From: Flavobacterium sp. LMO8
Lineage (GTDB): Bacteria > Bacteroidota > Bacteroidia > Flavobacteriales > Flavobacteriaceae
Direction: 5' to 3'
Length of the DNA stretch: 64,000 bases
NCBI RefSeq assembly: GCF_009495755.1
Contig: NZ_WIBJ01000031.1
Coordinates: 354,811-418,810, forward strand
The notes beneath the pieces are model-generated. The model was not told the DNA's origin and made no database searches. It was given only the letters and a program-made list of their open reading frames with translations. The position numbers and the translations under genes are program-made. Each line of letters begins with the position of its first letter. The first letter of the stretch is position 1. Below are positions 20,501 to 28,121 of this stretch, in pieces.

Positions 20501-21761
20501 TACAATATTACCAGGGTATTTGCCAGGGTTAGGATTTTTTGGTTCATCTAAGCCAACACTTGGTTTCGTGTTTGGAAGTCAGGCTGATGTTCGATATGAA
20601 GCAGCTAAAAATGGTTGGTTAACTTCGTATCCAGAATTTAATCAAAATTTCACACAAATTGAAAACAAAAAAATAAGCTTAACTGCGCAACTAGAAGTAT
20701 TTCCTGATTTAAAAATTGATTTAAATGCAGATCGTTCTTATACATATAATTTCTCAGAACAATATGATGTAACTGGAAATGATTATAATTCGCGGGCGCC
20801 ATATGATTTTGGAAATTTTAATATTTCAACAATTTTAATTAAAACCTCTTTTTCTAAAAGTGATGTGAATTTTTCTCAAGCATTTCAAGATTTAAGAGAA
20901 AACAGATTAATAGTGGCAAATCGATTAGCTTCAGATTATTATAATGGGAACTTATTCCCTCGGGATTCTGAAGGTTTTCCAATTGGTTTTGGAAAAAACA
21001 GTCAGCAAGTTTTATTGCCTTCATTTTTAGCGGCCTACTCAGGACAAAACGCTGATAAGGTTTCAACAGGAGTTTTTAGAAATACACCACTACCAAACTG
21101 GACAATAAAGTATACAGGATTGATGCGTTATAAATGGTTTAAAGATAATTTTAAACGGTTCTCTATGCAACATGGCTATAGAGCATCTTATAATGTGAAT
21201 TCATTCAGATCTAACTTAAATACAGCTCCAGTTGATGCTAACGGAAATTTTTATGCAAATAAAATTGTTTCAAATGTAAATTTAGTTGAGCAGTTTAATC
21301 CATTAGTTCGATTAGATTTTGAAATGAAAAATTCAATTAAAATATTGGCTGAAATTAAAAAAGACAGAGCTTTTAATATGAGTTTTGATAATAATTTACT
21401 TACAGAAGTGACTGGGAATGAATATATTATAGGAATTGGATATCGAATTAAAGACGTAGTTTTTAGTTCTGCATTAGCTGATAACATTTCAGGGATTATA
21501 AAAAGTGATATAAACATTAAAGCTGATTTTGCACTTAGAAAGAGTAATACAATTGTTAGATATCTAGATTATGACAATAATCAATTAGGAGGTGGGCAAG
21601 ACTTATGGTCTATAAAATTCACAGCAGATTATTCATTTAGTAAAAATTTAACGGCTATTTTCTTTTACGATCATCAGTTCTCACAAGCTGTAATTTCAAC
21701 ATCTTTCCCAACTACAAATATCAGGGGAGGTTTTACACTTCGATATAATTTCGGTAATTAA
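14508..21761 (+). CDS. sprA: SprA, outer-membrane translocon of the type IX secretion system / gliding motility
   Basis: This 2417-residue protein is the giant beta-barrel that forms the outer-membrane channel of the type IX secretion system (SprA in gliding Flavobacterium, Sov in Porphyromonas). A signal peptide covers about residues 1-30 (ending LQAQ). Recognisable motifs are the N-terminal PTGSVELDLGVRFTKQDNPS and repeated barrel strands ending in aromatic residues, with the final strand TTNIRGGFTLRYNFGN. The start must be TTG at 14508, since no ATG lies between the ruvA stop and the signal peptide. Length matches the family. The chromosomal context (ruvA before, gcvH after) is, as far as I recall, the same as in F. 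johnsoniae. A strong terminator follows. Confidence 0.97.
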   Translation: MKQNNIKAVNKLQYSLALLCVLFSFSLQAQVDEEVQDTVKTGVDLGKLSMPNPSSVLENYTYDPASDRYIYTSTVDGFNINYPMILTPKQYEELVLREQMRKYYQEKSAAIDGKKAGSEDAKKDLLPRYYVNSKFFEAIFGSNTIDVKPTGSVELDLGVRFTKQDNPSFSPRNRKTTSFDFDQRISVGLQGKVGTRLNVNVNYDTQSTFAFQNLIKLEYTPTEDDIIQKIEVGNVSFPLSNSLIRGAQSLFGVKAQLQFGKTTFTGVFSEQKSQTKSVTSQGGGTIQDFEMFALDYDADRHYFLSQYFRDKYDKALATFPFVNSRVQINRIEVWITNKQNRVNSTENNLRNIVALQDIGESPLTNVLPEETVHINLGVNPTFYNVSADTPSNNANNKFDPSNIGSNFLNNSIRDVSLAGNGFNVAGMAEGIDFAKLENARKLTASEYTYHPQLGYISLNQRLANDEVLAVAYQYTIGDQVYQVGEFGTDGVDATNVDTSGVPSSQALILKLLKSNLTIDKYQVGGVGPYFTMPTWNIMMKNIYQIPGAYQLQQEDFKLNILYTDPSPLNYITQSGTDLLPADVTDTPLLKVFDLDKLNYTNDPQEGGDGFFDFYQGLTVDAQKGRIIFLKVEPFGKHLFNKLDLTSLAENYDDPLTYNSNQSKYVFRNLYKTTQAAALQESAKNKFQLKGRFKSLGNDGISIGAFNVPQGSVVVTAGGRVLVEGIDYTVNYQMGKVNILDPSLASTPIEVSVENNAVFGQQTRRFWGFNVEHKFNDKFVVNATMLNLSERPFTTKSNYGQESVNNTIFGFNGNFSSEVPLLTRLVNKLPNIDTDVPSNISLRGEIAYLKPGASKADQFNGEATSYIDDFEGSQSTIDMRSPSAWTLSSVPLEESFDGDPTSNESTVDDLSVGYKRAKLSWYTIDPVFYVQPPSGISDADLSFNKTRRIFSRELYPATDIAQGQSSVISTLDLTYYPKDRGPYNFNPTLVPTNQFGDIEAPDNWGGIMRSINSTNFEQSNVEYIQFWMLDPYYGNPGDVADPTNTGEIVFNLGEISEDALRDGRKQYENGLPESNSSQPVVSTSWGEVPASQSLIYAFDTNNTNRAVQDAGFDGLTDVDEALKFPAFAGQVDPSADNYQFYLNTSGDIVSRYKNYNGFEGNSPVNVTDTNRGNTTFPDVEDVNRDNTMNTINAYFKFKVDILKYPDTDNGVPIGQNYIVDSRKFTDVLPNGQTANARWILYKIPIQEFTDANKVGPINDFRSIRFMRMYMTGFKDEITMRFGALDLVRGEWRRYTSSLDATDPYDPTTTPNPDPFTGFDVVALNIQENGDRQPFKYVTPPGVVREQLYNNNTVINQNEQSLSLRVYDNQGGLINGLEPGDSRAVFKNVNVDMRQYKKLRMFLHAEALPLPGSNPPVAESDLADDELVAFIRFGNDFTDNFYQVEMPLKLSQYSDQSAENIWQDQNEIDLSLSLLTALKSKKIANTLSPPDVNGIYFLNEQDLGSSNDRLNVGIKGNPNFGLVRTLMIGIKNKTGQIKRGEVWFNELRMSDMDNKGGYAAVVNLDSNVADFATVSATTRVSTIGFGSLEQGPNERSREDVFQYDVVTNINLGKLFPKKWGVVLPFNYGVGEETITPKYDPFYQDIELQQLLDLTPDANERSNIENRAIDYTKRTSINFIGVKKEKNAEKKPHFYDIENLTLSYSLNETQHHDYEIENLIDQQNRSTVDYAYTFKPLTVEPFKNTKIFKKSNYYKLLSEFNFNFLPTNITFSSTILRQFNKQRFRLVDVQGIGLGDLYRRNYFFNYQYGFNYNITKSLRVNYTASSNNIVRNYLDENNIPVDGLDIWDDYWNTGEANQHNQQFVVNYDLPINKLPIFSFIKSTYTYTGDYNWQRSSDAFSSIEAEDGTRYQLGNTIQNASSHRLNTAFNMDTFYKYVGLTKTKSKKKKPKLKQEAPKPGQKVTPAPTNTNVSNERSVFMSGLIGVITSVKNIQVNYTENKGTILPGYLPGLGFFGSSKPTLGFVFGSQADVRYEAAKNGWLTSYPEFNQNFTQIENKKISLTAQLEVFPDLKIDLNADRSYTYNFSEQYDVTGNDYNSRAPYDFGNFNISTILIKTSFSKSDVNFSQAFQDLRENRLIVANRLASDYYNGNLFPRDSEGFPIGFGKNSQQVLLPSFLAAYSGQNADKVSTGVFRNTPLPNWTIKYTGLMRYKWFKDNFKRFSMQHGYRASYNVNSFRSNLNTAPVDANGNFYANKIVSNVNLVEQFNPLVRLDFEMKNSIKILAEIKKDRAFNMSFDNNLLTEVTGNEYIIGIGYRIKDVVFSSALADNISGIIKSDINIKADFALRKSNTIVRYLDYDNNQLGGGQDLWSIKFTADYSFSKNLTAIFFYDHQFSQAVISTSFPTTNIRGGFTLRYNFGN

Positions 21762-21783
21762 ACAATATAAATTGAAAATGAAA

Positions 21784-21824
21784 AACAACCATTCAAAATC
21801 TAATATTGAATGGTTGTTTTTTTT
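21784..21824 (+). terminator. Terminator after sprA
   Basis: A perfect 13-bp stem (21784-21796 with 21806-21818, 9-base loop) is followed by a run of T. It lies 22 bases after the sprA stop. Confidence 0.88.
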
Positions 21825-21850
21825 ATACAAAAAAATAACAAAAACCTTTT

Positions 21851-21879
21851 TTTCAATTCAATAAATACAATTACATTTG
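21851..21879 (+). promoter_or_regulatory. Promoter of gcvH (TTTC-N17-TACATTTG)
   Basis: TACATTTG at 21872-21879 matches the Bacteroidota -7 box, with a TTTC element 17 bases upstream at 21851-21854. It lies 22 bases before the gcvH ATG and follows the sprA terminator directly, so gcvH starts a new unit. Confidence 0.65.
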
Positions 21880-21901
21880 TACGTCAAAAAAATATAACCA
21901 A

Positions 21902-22282
21902 ATGAATATACCAACTAATTTAAAATACACTAAAGACCACGAGTGGGTTTCAATTGAAGGCGATGTTGCAACTGTTGGAATTACAGATTTTGCTCAAAAA
22001 GAATTGGGAGATATCGTGTATGTAGAAGTAGAAACTTTAGATCAAACTTTAGATAAAGACGAAGTGTTTGGAACAGTTGAAGCTGTTAAAACAGTTTCAG
22101 ATTTATTTTTACCATTATCAGGAGAAATTATTGAGTTTAACGATTCTTTAGAGTCAGATCCAGAAAAAGTAAATACAGATCCTTACGGAGATGGTTGGAT
22201 GGTAAAAGTGAAAATTTCTGATGCTTCTGAAGTAGATGCACTTTTATCAAGTGAAGATTATAAAGCGCTTATCGGAGCTTAA
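21902..22282 (+). CDS. gcvH: Glycine cleavage system H protein
   Basis: This 126-residue protein is the lipoyl carrier of the glycine cleavage system; it shuttles the aminomethyl group between P, T and L proteins. The lipoylated lysine is Lys63 in the motif [14 protein letters not shown]. The start [16 protein letters not shown] is typical. The other glycine cleavage genes are not in this window. The 3' end overlaps the start of the VanZ-like gene by 47 bases. Confidence 0.97.
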   Translation: MNIPTNLKYTKDHEWVSIEGDVATVGITDFAQKELGDIVYVEVETLDQTLDKDEVFGTVEAVKTVSDLFLPLSGEIIEFNDSLESDPEKVNTDPYGDGWMVKVKISDASEVDALLSSEDYKALIGA

Positions 22283-22643
22283 TTTTTTAAGTCTTGCTAT
22301 TACTTGGACTGTTTTAATTACAATTGCAAGCTTGGTAAGCTTTAATACAGTTCCTAAAGTAAATTTACCAGGAAACGATAAATCAGTACACTTTTTATTT
22401 TACTTGATATTTGTTGTGTTTTGGGGCTTAGTGAAACGACAATCTTATTTTAAAATAAAATACGATTTGTTAATTGTTGCTTTTGCAATATTATATGGCA
22501 TAATTATTGAGATTTTACAAGGAGTATTGACCAAAACCAGAGAAGCTGATTTTTACGATGCGTTAGCTAATTCGTTAGGAGCAATTGTAGGATTTATAAC
22601 TTTATACTGGGTAAAAAATAAAATTTTTAGTAAATTTTTTTAA
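22236..22643 (+). CDS. VanZ-like family membrane protein
   Basis: This small membrane protein of 135 residues has about four hydrophobic segments and the VanZ-family pattern [18 protein letters not shown], with GNDK-x-x-H near the first loop and EILQG in a later helix. VanZ relatives are of uncertain function; the founder gives low-level teicoplanin resistance, but most members are simply membrane proteins. The only in-frame starts are ATG 22236 and GTG 22251, both inside gcvH, so the gene overlaps gcvH and is probably translationally coupled. The true start is uncertain. Confidence 0.8.
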   Translation: MHFYQVKIIKRLSELNFLSLAITWTVLITIASLVSFNTVPKVNLPGNDKSVHFLFYLIFVVFWGLVKRQSYFKIKYDLLIVAFAILYGIIIEILQGVLTKTREADFYDALANSLGAIVGFITLYWVKNKIFSKFF

Positions 22644-22661
22644 AACATTTCTAATATTAAC

Positions 22662-22669
22662 TATATTAG
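22662..22669 (+). promoter_or_regulatory. Possible promoter -7 box (TATATTAG) before the first tonB
   Basis: TATATTAG differs in one base from TAnnTTTG and lies 18 bases before the ATG at 22688. No clear upstream box is seen. Confidence 0.35.
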
Positions 22670-22687
22670 CACCTCAAAATTAAAATT

Positions 22688-23422
22688 ATGGAAGTAAAGA
22701 AAAACCCTAATGTTGATCCAAAAAGAAATAGTTCGCTATATTTTCTTGTAGGTCTTACGGCTATTTTATTGTTAACTTACGTTGGCATTGAGCTTAAATC
22801 AGAAGATCCAAGAGTAGAGGTTGAAAAATTAGATATAACAGATAATTTTATTGAAGACGAAGAGGCAATCTTAACAATGCCTCCAGTACAAAAATTGCCA
22901 CCACCACCACCACCTGCTCCAGAAGTAATTCAAATTGTAGATAACAAAGAAATTATTGAAGATAAAAAAATTGAAACTACTGAAGTGGATGAAAATAAAC
23001 CAGTTGTAGTAACTCAAGCATCTGACTATGGTGACGAGGGCGGAACAGCTGAAGAAATTGACGAAGAAGTTCCTTTTGCTGTTATCGAAGATGTTCCTGT
23101 TTTTCCAGGTTGTGAGGGAGTTGCAAAAAACAAACGTTTAGATTGTTTTATGGAAAAAATGGCAAAACACATTAAGAAAAATCAACAATATCCTGAAAGA
23201 GCTATGGAAGATGGTGTACAAGGTAGGGTTTCTGTTTTATTCGTAATTGATAAAGACGGAGGTATCTCAAATGTACAAGTTAGAGGTCCTAAAGGAGGAG
23301 AACTTTTAGAGAAAGAAGCAAAAAGAGTAATTGAAAAATTACCAAAATTTAAACCTGGTATGCAAAGAGGTAAACCTGTAAAAGTAAAATACAGTCAGCC
23401 AATTACTTTCAAATTACAATAA
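22688..23422 (+). CDS. tonB: TonB-family energy transducer, paralogue 1
   Basis: This 244-residue TonB-type protein transmits proton-motive energy from the inner membrane to outer-membrane receptors. Its layout is classic: a short cytoplasmic N-terminus, one membrane helix (about residues 18-36), a Pro-rich linker (KLPPPPPPAPEV near 70-85), and a TonB C-terminal domain (about 130-244) with QYPERAMEDGVQGRVSVLFV and ending ITFKLQ. The C-terminal domain carries a Cys pair, C-x10-C, shared with the next two TonB-like domains. No exbB or exbD is near. A terminator separates it from the next paralogue. Confidence 0.93.
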   Translation: MEVKKNPNVDPKRNSSLYFLVGLTAILLLTYVGIELKSEDPRVEVEKLDITDNFIEDEEAILTMPPVQKLPPPPPPAPEVIQIVDNKEIIEDKKIETTEVDENKPVVVTQASDYGDEGGTAEEIDEEVPFAVIEDVPVFPGCEGVAKNKRLDCFMEKMAKHIKKNQQYPERAMEDGVQGRVSVLFVIDKDGGISNVQVRGPKGGELLEKEAKRVIEKLPKFKPGMQRGKPVKVKYSQPITFKLQ

Positions 23423-23426
23423 TATA

Positions 23427-23456
23427 AAATCCCAACTTTTAAGTTGGGATTTTTTT
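23427..23456 (+). terminator. Terminator between the two tonB genes
   Basis: A 10-bp perfect stem (23429-23438 with 23441-23450, a 2-base apparent loop that in practice opens to 4-6) is followed by a T-run. Confidence 0.82.
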
Positions 23457-23511
23457 GGCACATAAATTGCATAGATTAATTAACAAAGTGTTAACTATTA
23501 ATTTATCTATT

Positions 23512-24264
23512 ATGAAAGCAAATGTTGATTTCCCGAAGAGAGCCAAAAATAGTTTTATCTATTTTCAAGTTGGTTTAATTGCAACAATGGTTGTAGTGCT
23601 TTTTATTCTTGAATTTAGTTTTGAGAATAAAAATAAAGTAATTACAGATAACCATACAATCGAAATTTATCCAGAACCAACATTTGTGTACAATCCGGCT
23701 CCAGCAACTAAGCCAGTAGAAACTACTAAGCCAGTTGTGGTAAAAGTTCCTAAAGTAGCTCATGTTTTTAAAGCTACTAAAGACGAGCCAAAAAAAGAGG
23801 AAGATAAAACTCCTTTGGCAACTCAAGACAATCCAGCAGATAATCCTAAAACAGATACAACTCCTACAGATAATCCAAAAGATAATGGTGGAGAAATTAC
23901 TGTAACTCCAACTGTTTTCTCAGTAGAGCAGTTACCAATGTTTGAAGCTTGCAAAGGGTTAAGTAGAGCAGCTCAAAAAGAATGTTTTGATGAGCAAATG
24001 GCAAAAGCAATTGCAAAACACTTGGTATATCCAGATAGCGATTTAGAAAATGGAAGACAAGGTGTTGCTTTAGTTGAATTTGTTATTGATGAAAGTGGTG
24101 CTATTACTAATGTAAAAGCTTTAGACAATAAAAGAGCAACTGTAACCATGCAAAGAGCAGCCGAAAAAGCAGTTAAAAGAATTCCAAAATTGAGTCCTGC
24201 AATGCACGGTAAAAAACCAGTAAAAATTAAATATAGCATTCCAGTTGGATTCAGAATGAAATAA
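23512..24264 (+). CDS. TonB-family energy transducer, paralogue 2
   Basis: This 250-residue paralogue of the preceding TonB has a membrane helix at about residues 18-37, a long linker rich in Thr, Pro, Lys and Asp (about 60-135), and a C-terminal TonB-like domain (about 145-250) ending KIKYSIPVGFRMK. I start it at the ATG at 23512 (MKANVDFPKRAKNSFIYFQV), because it aligns with the start of paralogue 1; the frame is open upstream to a TTG at 23455, but that would lie in the terminator tail. It shares the C-x10-C pair. It is followed by its own terminator, so the two genes look like separate duplicated units. Confidence 0.9.
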   Translation: MKANVDFPKRAKNSFIYFQVGLIATMVVVLFILEFSFENKNKVITDNHTIEIYPEPTFVYNPAPATKPVETTKPVVVKVPKVAHVFKATKDEPKKEEDKTPLATQDNPADNPKTDTTPTDNPKDNGGEITVTPTVFSVEQLPMFEACKGLSRAAQKECFDEQMAKAIAKHLVYPDSDLENGRQGVALVEFVIDESGAITNVKALDNKRATVTMQRAAEKAVKRIPKLSPAMHGKKPVKIKYSIPVGFRMK

Positions 24265-24286
24265 AATAAATATAATCACTATAAAA

Positions 24287-24313
24287 AGTCCCATTTCGAT
24301 GGGATTTTTTTAT
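24287..24313 (+). terminator. Terminator after second tonB
   Basis: The stem TCCCAT (24289-24294) pairs with ATGGGA (24299-24304) around a stable TTCG tetraloop, followed by a long T-run. Confidence 0.85.
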
Positions 24314-24340
24314 TTTTACACTTTCATAATTCAATGTAAA

Positions 24341-25084
24341 ATGAACATTAAGCACTATTTAGACTCTACTTATCTTAAAACAGCAGCTCAGGCGAATCTT
24401 TCTGAAAAAGAGAATACTGAAGTTGTGGTGAATTGTATTCAAGAAGCTATCGACAACGATTTTAAACTAATCATGATTCGCCCAGACAAAGTAGCGTTGG
24501 CAAAAAAAATGATTCAAGAAGCGAGTTCAAAAGTAACCATTGGAACGGTTATCGATTTTCCTTTAGGAAACGGAACTCTTGAAGAAAAATTAGAGGAAGC
24601 AAGACAAGCAATTCAAGATGGCGCTGATGATTTAGATTTCGTGGTAGATTATGAAGCGTTTAAAAGAGGTGAAATTAGTGTTGTAAAAGAGCAAGTTATT
24701 CAAGGAACAAAATTAGGTTTAGCCCACAATAAAATTGTAAAATGGATAATTGAGGTAGCTGCATTGGATAATCATCAAATTGTGCAATTATCAGCATTGA
24801 TTAAGAATGCAGTAATAGCTAATTTCAGCGAAAAAGAATACGATAAAGTATTTGTAAAATCATCAACAGGTTTTTATAAAACGCTAGATGGTGTTCCAAA
24901 CGGAGCAACTGTCTCTACCATAAAATTAATGCTTGAAAACTCTTGTCCATTACCTGTTAAAGCAGCTGGCGGAGTTAGAACATATGAAGAAGCGGTTGAA
25001 ATGGTACAATTGGGTGTAAAAAGAATTGGAACATCGGCTGCAAAAGCAATTGCAAATGGTGAAATTTCAAATAGCGATTATTAA
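24341..25084 (+). CDS. deoC: Deoxyribose-phosphate aldolase
   Basis: This 247-residue TIM-barrel enzyme cleaves 2-deoxyribose 5-phosphate to glyceraldehyde 3-phosphate and acetaldehyde in deoxynucleoside breakdown. Visible signatures are GTVIDFPLG, DDLDFVVDYEAFKRG, IVKWIIEVAAL and the Schiff-base region DKVFVKSSTGF, followed by the phosphate-binding KAAGGVRTYEEA. I use the ATG at 24341 (MNIKHYLDSTYLKT); upstream in-frame codons belong to the terminator region. The remB-like gene follows after 9 bases. No other nucleoside catabolism gene is adjacent, so it may simply ride in this locus. Confidence 0.95.
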   Translation: MNIKHYLDSTYLKTAAQANLSEKENTEVVVNCIQEAIDNDFKLIMIRPDKVALAKKMIQEASSKVTIGTVIDFPLGNGTLEEKLEEARQAIQDGADDLDFVVDYEAFKRGEISVVKEQVIQGTKLGLAHNKIVKWIIEVAALDNHQIVQLSALIKNAVIANFSEKEYDKVFVKSSTGFYKTLDGVPNGATVSTIKLMLENSCPLPVKAAGGVRTYEEAVEMVQLGVKRIGTSAAKAIANGEISNSDY

Positions 25085-25093
25085 AAATATCTT

Positions 25094-27196
25094 ATGAGAA
25101 AAATATATAGTTTACTGTTGTTAGTTTTCGGATTTACAACTTTTGCTCAAAGTTCATCAAACGAACAATTTCCAAAATTTCCAGAATGCGAAAATGCTAT
25201 CGGAAAACAACAAGAAACGTGTTTTTACAATACGATTCAGAATTATTTCTACACAAATTATAAAGTACCGCAAGAACTTCAAGAGCAAAATTTTAAAGGG
25301 ACTGTAATTGCAGTTTTTGAGGTAGATACTATCGGAAATTTCAAAGTTATTTATACCGATGCTGCACACGAATCGTTAAAAAAAGAAGCAAATCGTGTTT
25401 TTGAATCATTACCAAAAATAAAACCAGCTACATATTCGGGAAAACCTACGTATGCTAAGTTTTCGATTAAAATCAATATTCCGTTAGTTGCACCAAATAT
25501 GCAAAAAGATTTGGCAACCAAATATGCAAAAACGAATACGGTTTTAATCGAAAACAAAAAAGAATTGTCTGAATATGATGATTTAGTAATTAAACCTTTC
25601 GAAAATCCGCAATTCAAAAGTAAAGGAATTGTGCATTTTTCACATCAAAATTATGGTGTTTTCGATGCTTTGATGAATCAAGTCGGAAGTAATAATCACA
25701 CAGCTTCAAAACCATATTCGTATGATGAAGTAGCTAAATATTATGATTTAGAAACAGCAAATCAATCATTTCTTAAGAAAAAAGAATCTTGGTGGGGTAG
25801 AAAATTGTGGAATGAAAATGTAGTAGCTATTCAAGGAGAAGATTATTGGTTTACATTAAATCCAATTTTCGATTTCAGATTAGGAAAAGATACAGAAAGC
25901 GAAGCTTCAAATACATTTGTTAATACAAGAGGTATAATTGTAAATGGAGGTTTGGGTTCGCAATTAACGTTTACGACTTCAATTTATGAAAGTCAAGGAA
26001 GATTTGCAGATTATTACAACGCTTATGCAGAAAGTATTCGCCCTTCAGGTGGAAATCCTGCAATTATTCCTGGAATTGGTATTGCAAAACGATTCAAAGA
26101 AGACGCTTACGATTTTCCTTTAGCAGAAGCCAATATTAAATTCACTCCTAGTCAATTCATTAATATGCAATTGGGTTACGGAAGAAATTTCTTAGGTGAT
26201 GGTTATCGCTCACTATTACAAAGTGATGCGGCTAGTCCATATCCGTATTTTAAAATCAATACTAATTTTTGGAAAATCAAGTATACGAATACCTACATGT
26301 GGCTAAAAGATGTGCGTGATTTAGCAACAGTTGACGGAACTTACGCTACAAAATACATGGCAAGTCATTATTTAAGTTGGAATGTAACGAAAAGATGGAA
26401 TTTAGGTTTCTTTGAAAACGTAGTTTGGACTGATACTAACGAAAGAGGATTTGATTTCAACTTTGTAAATCCAATAATTTTCTACAGAGCGGTTGAGTTT
26501 GGCTCGTCGTCAAAAACAGGAAATGCCTTGCTAAGTCTTACATCAAAATACAAATGGAATAATAGTATTAACTTCTACGGACAGTTTTTAATTGACGAAT
26601 TTGCTATTGGAGATGTAAAAGAAAGCAATCAAAGTTGGAGAAATAAATTTGCTTACCAAATAGGAGCTAAGTATTACGATGCGTTCAAGGTGAAAAATTT
26701 ATTACTTCAAGTAGAATACAATCAAGTGCGTCCTTATGTCTATTCGCATAGTGATCCTATTACCAATTATGGTCACAATAACCAAAGTATGGGGCATTTA
26801 TGGGGAGCTAATTTCAGAGAATTCGTGGCAATTGCTCGTTATTATAGAGGAAGATATTTTGCAGATGCGAAATTAATCTACGGCCAACGCGGATTTGATT
26901 TCAACAACGGAACCGATAACTTCAACTACGGAGGAAATATCTATTTAGATTACGATGAAAATCGCCCTTACGACACCGGAGTTTCTATTGCACAAGGAAA
27001 TAAAACAACGGTTATGATTGCAGATTTACAAGTGGGTTATGTAGTAAATCCAGCTTATAATCTAAAAGTTTTTGGAAATGTACTATTAAGAAACTTTGAC
27101 CCAAATGCTGAAACTGCGGCAACTGTTAAATCGAATACCACTTGGTTTTCTATTGGACTAAGAAGCGATTTATTTAACTGGTATTTTGATTATTAG
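25094..27196 (+). CDS. remB: RemB-like gliding motility protein: TonB-like domain plus outer-membrane barrel
   Basis: This 700-residue secreted protein has a signal peptide (about 1-18, ending TFAQ), then a TonB C-terminal-like domain (about 25-135, FPKFPECENAIG and PKIKPATYSGKPTYAKFSIK), then a long region rich in aromatic and Gly residues resembling an outer-membrane beta barrel (about 150-700; it ends DLFNWYFDY with a terminal aromatic). It resembles the protein annotated as gliding motility protein RemB, which in F. johnsoniae lies a few genes downstream of sprA; I recall this from the literature and could not check it. The TonB-like domain shares the C-x10-C pair with the two upstream TonB proteins. 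Confidence 0.72.
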   Translation: MRKIYSLLLLVFGFTTFAQSSSNEQFPKFPECENAIGKQQETCFYNTIQNYFYTNYKVPQELQEQNFKGTVIAVFEVDTIGNFKVIYTDAAHESLKKEANRVFESLPKIKPATYSGKPTYAKFSIKINIPLVAPNMQKDLATKYAKTNTVLIENKKELSEYDDLVIKPFENPQFKSKGIVHFSHQNYGVFDALMNQVGSNNHTASKPYSYDEVAKYYDLETANQSFLKKKESWWGRKLWNENVVAIQGEDYWFTLNPIFDFRLGKDTESEASNTFVNTRGIIVNGGLGSQLTFTTSIYESQGRFADYYNAYAESIRPSGGNPAIIPGIGIAKRFKEDAYDFPLAEANIKFTPSQFINMQLGYGRNFLGDGYRSLLQSDAASPYPYFKINTNFWKIKYTNTYMWLKDVRDLATVDGTYATKYMASHYLSWNVTKRWNLGFFENVVWTDTNERGFDFNFVNPIIFYRAVEFGSSSKTGNALLSLTSKYKWNNSINFYGQFLIDEFAIGDVKESNQSWRNKFAYQIGAKYYDAFKVKNLLLQVEYNQVRPYVYSHSDPITNYGHNNQSMGHLWGANFREFVAIARYYRGRYFADAKLIYGQRGFDFNNGTDNFNYGGNIYLDYDENRPYDTGVSIAQGNKTTVMIADLQVGYVVNPAYNLKVFGNVLLRNFDPNAETAATVKSNTTWFSIGLRSDLFNWYFDY

Positions 27197-27215
27197 TGGA
27201 TTAAAATTTATTAAA

Positions 27216-27974
27216 ATGGAAAAAATAATAACACTTTTTATTTTACTTACTTGTTTTGGATTTTCATATTCTCAAAAATTAGAGGATAAGATTATTATCA
27301 ATAAAACAGGCATAAATAAATTGGCTAAAGCAGAATTTGAAAAGTGTTATGAATATTATAAAAATAATCCTGACACTCTTAATAATTATCAAGAAACCAT
27401 TTATACAGTTTCAAAAAAAGTAGATTTAGAATTATTGCCAATTCCTATTTTCAATACTAAAAAGAGTGATAATACTAAAAATTTTATAGAAAGTATAGAT
27501 TTTGAGAATTATGATTCTCAAATTGTTTATGTTCTCAATAAAGAAAAATACATTATTACTGAGTTTTCAACGAATGATAATTGTTTTTTTGCATTTAGTT
27601 TGTTTAAAAACATGAGATATGATGTTTTAGGATCTATGAAATCAATTTTTTCAGTTTATGATTTTGATTTAAATAGTTTCTATTTTTTTACAGATAAATG
27701 TTCTAATGGAATGTTTGAAATTGTAAACAATAAGGTTTATTATATTACACCTATAATTGATGATCAAACTTTTAAAGAAGAAAATATTGATGCTGATTTA
27801 AAAGAAGTGAGAGATAAAAAAATAGTAAAGTTTGTAAAGATTGAATGTGATATATTTTCTAAAAAATTTACCAAATCTGATGCCTTTAGATATTTTTTTA
27901 AAAGTGAAAAAGAATTAAGAAAACAAATTACAACACCAAAAAAAGATATTAGATTAAATTTTCAATTTAATTAA
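27216..27974 (+). CDS. Hypothetical secreted protein
   Basis: I do not recognise this 252-residue protein. The ATG at 27216 (MEKIITLFILLTCFGFSYSQ) begins a clear signal peptide; the frame is open a little further upstream into the remB end, but no better start is there. The mature part is Lys/Asn/Asp-rich, with Cys residues in EKCYEYY, NDNCFFAF, DKCSNGM and IECDIF. It has no visible domain motif. It is 19 bases after remB and may be co-transcribed. Codon use is AT-rich, like the lipoprotein at 10.8 kb. Confidence 0.72.
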   Translation: MEKIITLFILLTCFGFSYSQKLEDKIIINKTGINKLAKAEFEKCYEYYKNNPDTLNNYQETIYTVSKKVDLELLPIPIFNTKKSDNTKNFIESIDFENYDSQIVYVLNKEKYIITEFSTNDNCFFAFSLFKNMRYDVLGSMKSIFSVYDFDLNSFYFFTDKCSNGMFEIVNNKVYYITPIIDDQTFKEENIDADLKEVRDKKIVKFVKIECDIFSKKFTKSDAFRYFFKSEKELRKQITTPKKDIRLNFQFN

Positions 27975-28048
27975 AGATCGATGATTACTTAATATTTCAA
28001 AGTGTTTTTTGGTTAACTATTCAATAATTCCCACTTTTAACTAATTTT

Positions 28049-28075
28049 CTAAATTCTAAATTCTAAATTCTAATT
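28049..28075. repeat. 7-bp tandem repeat (CTAAATT x3 plus partial) upstream of cyoE
   Basis: Three exact copies of CTAAATT and a partial fourth (CTAATT) lie directly upstream of the -7 box at 28085. The repeat covers the region where the -33 element would sit, so changes in copy number could alter spacing. Confidence 0.8.
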
Positions 28076-28084
28076 TTCATATCG

Positions 28085-28092
28085 TATCTTTG
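28085..28092 (+). promoter_or_regulatory. Promoter -7 box of the second oxidase cluster (TATCTTTG)
   Basis: This is an exact TAnnTTTG match, 29 bases before the GTG start of cyoE. The upstream region is the CTAAATT tandem repeat; no TTG box at the usual distance. Confidence 0.6.
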
Positions 28093-28121
28093 CGCGCAAT
28101 TTCACAGCGAAAAACACTAAA

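Noticed and set aside
28049..28075. Possible CRISPR-like or site-specific repeat
   Set aside because: The unit is only 7 bases with no spacers; it is a simple tandem repeat.
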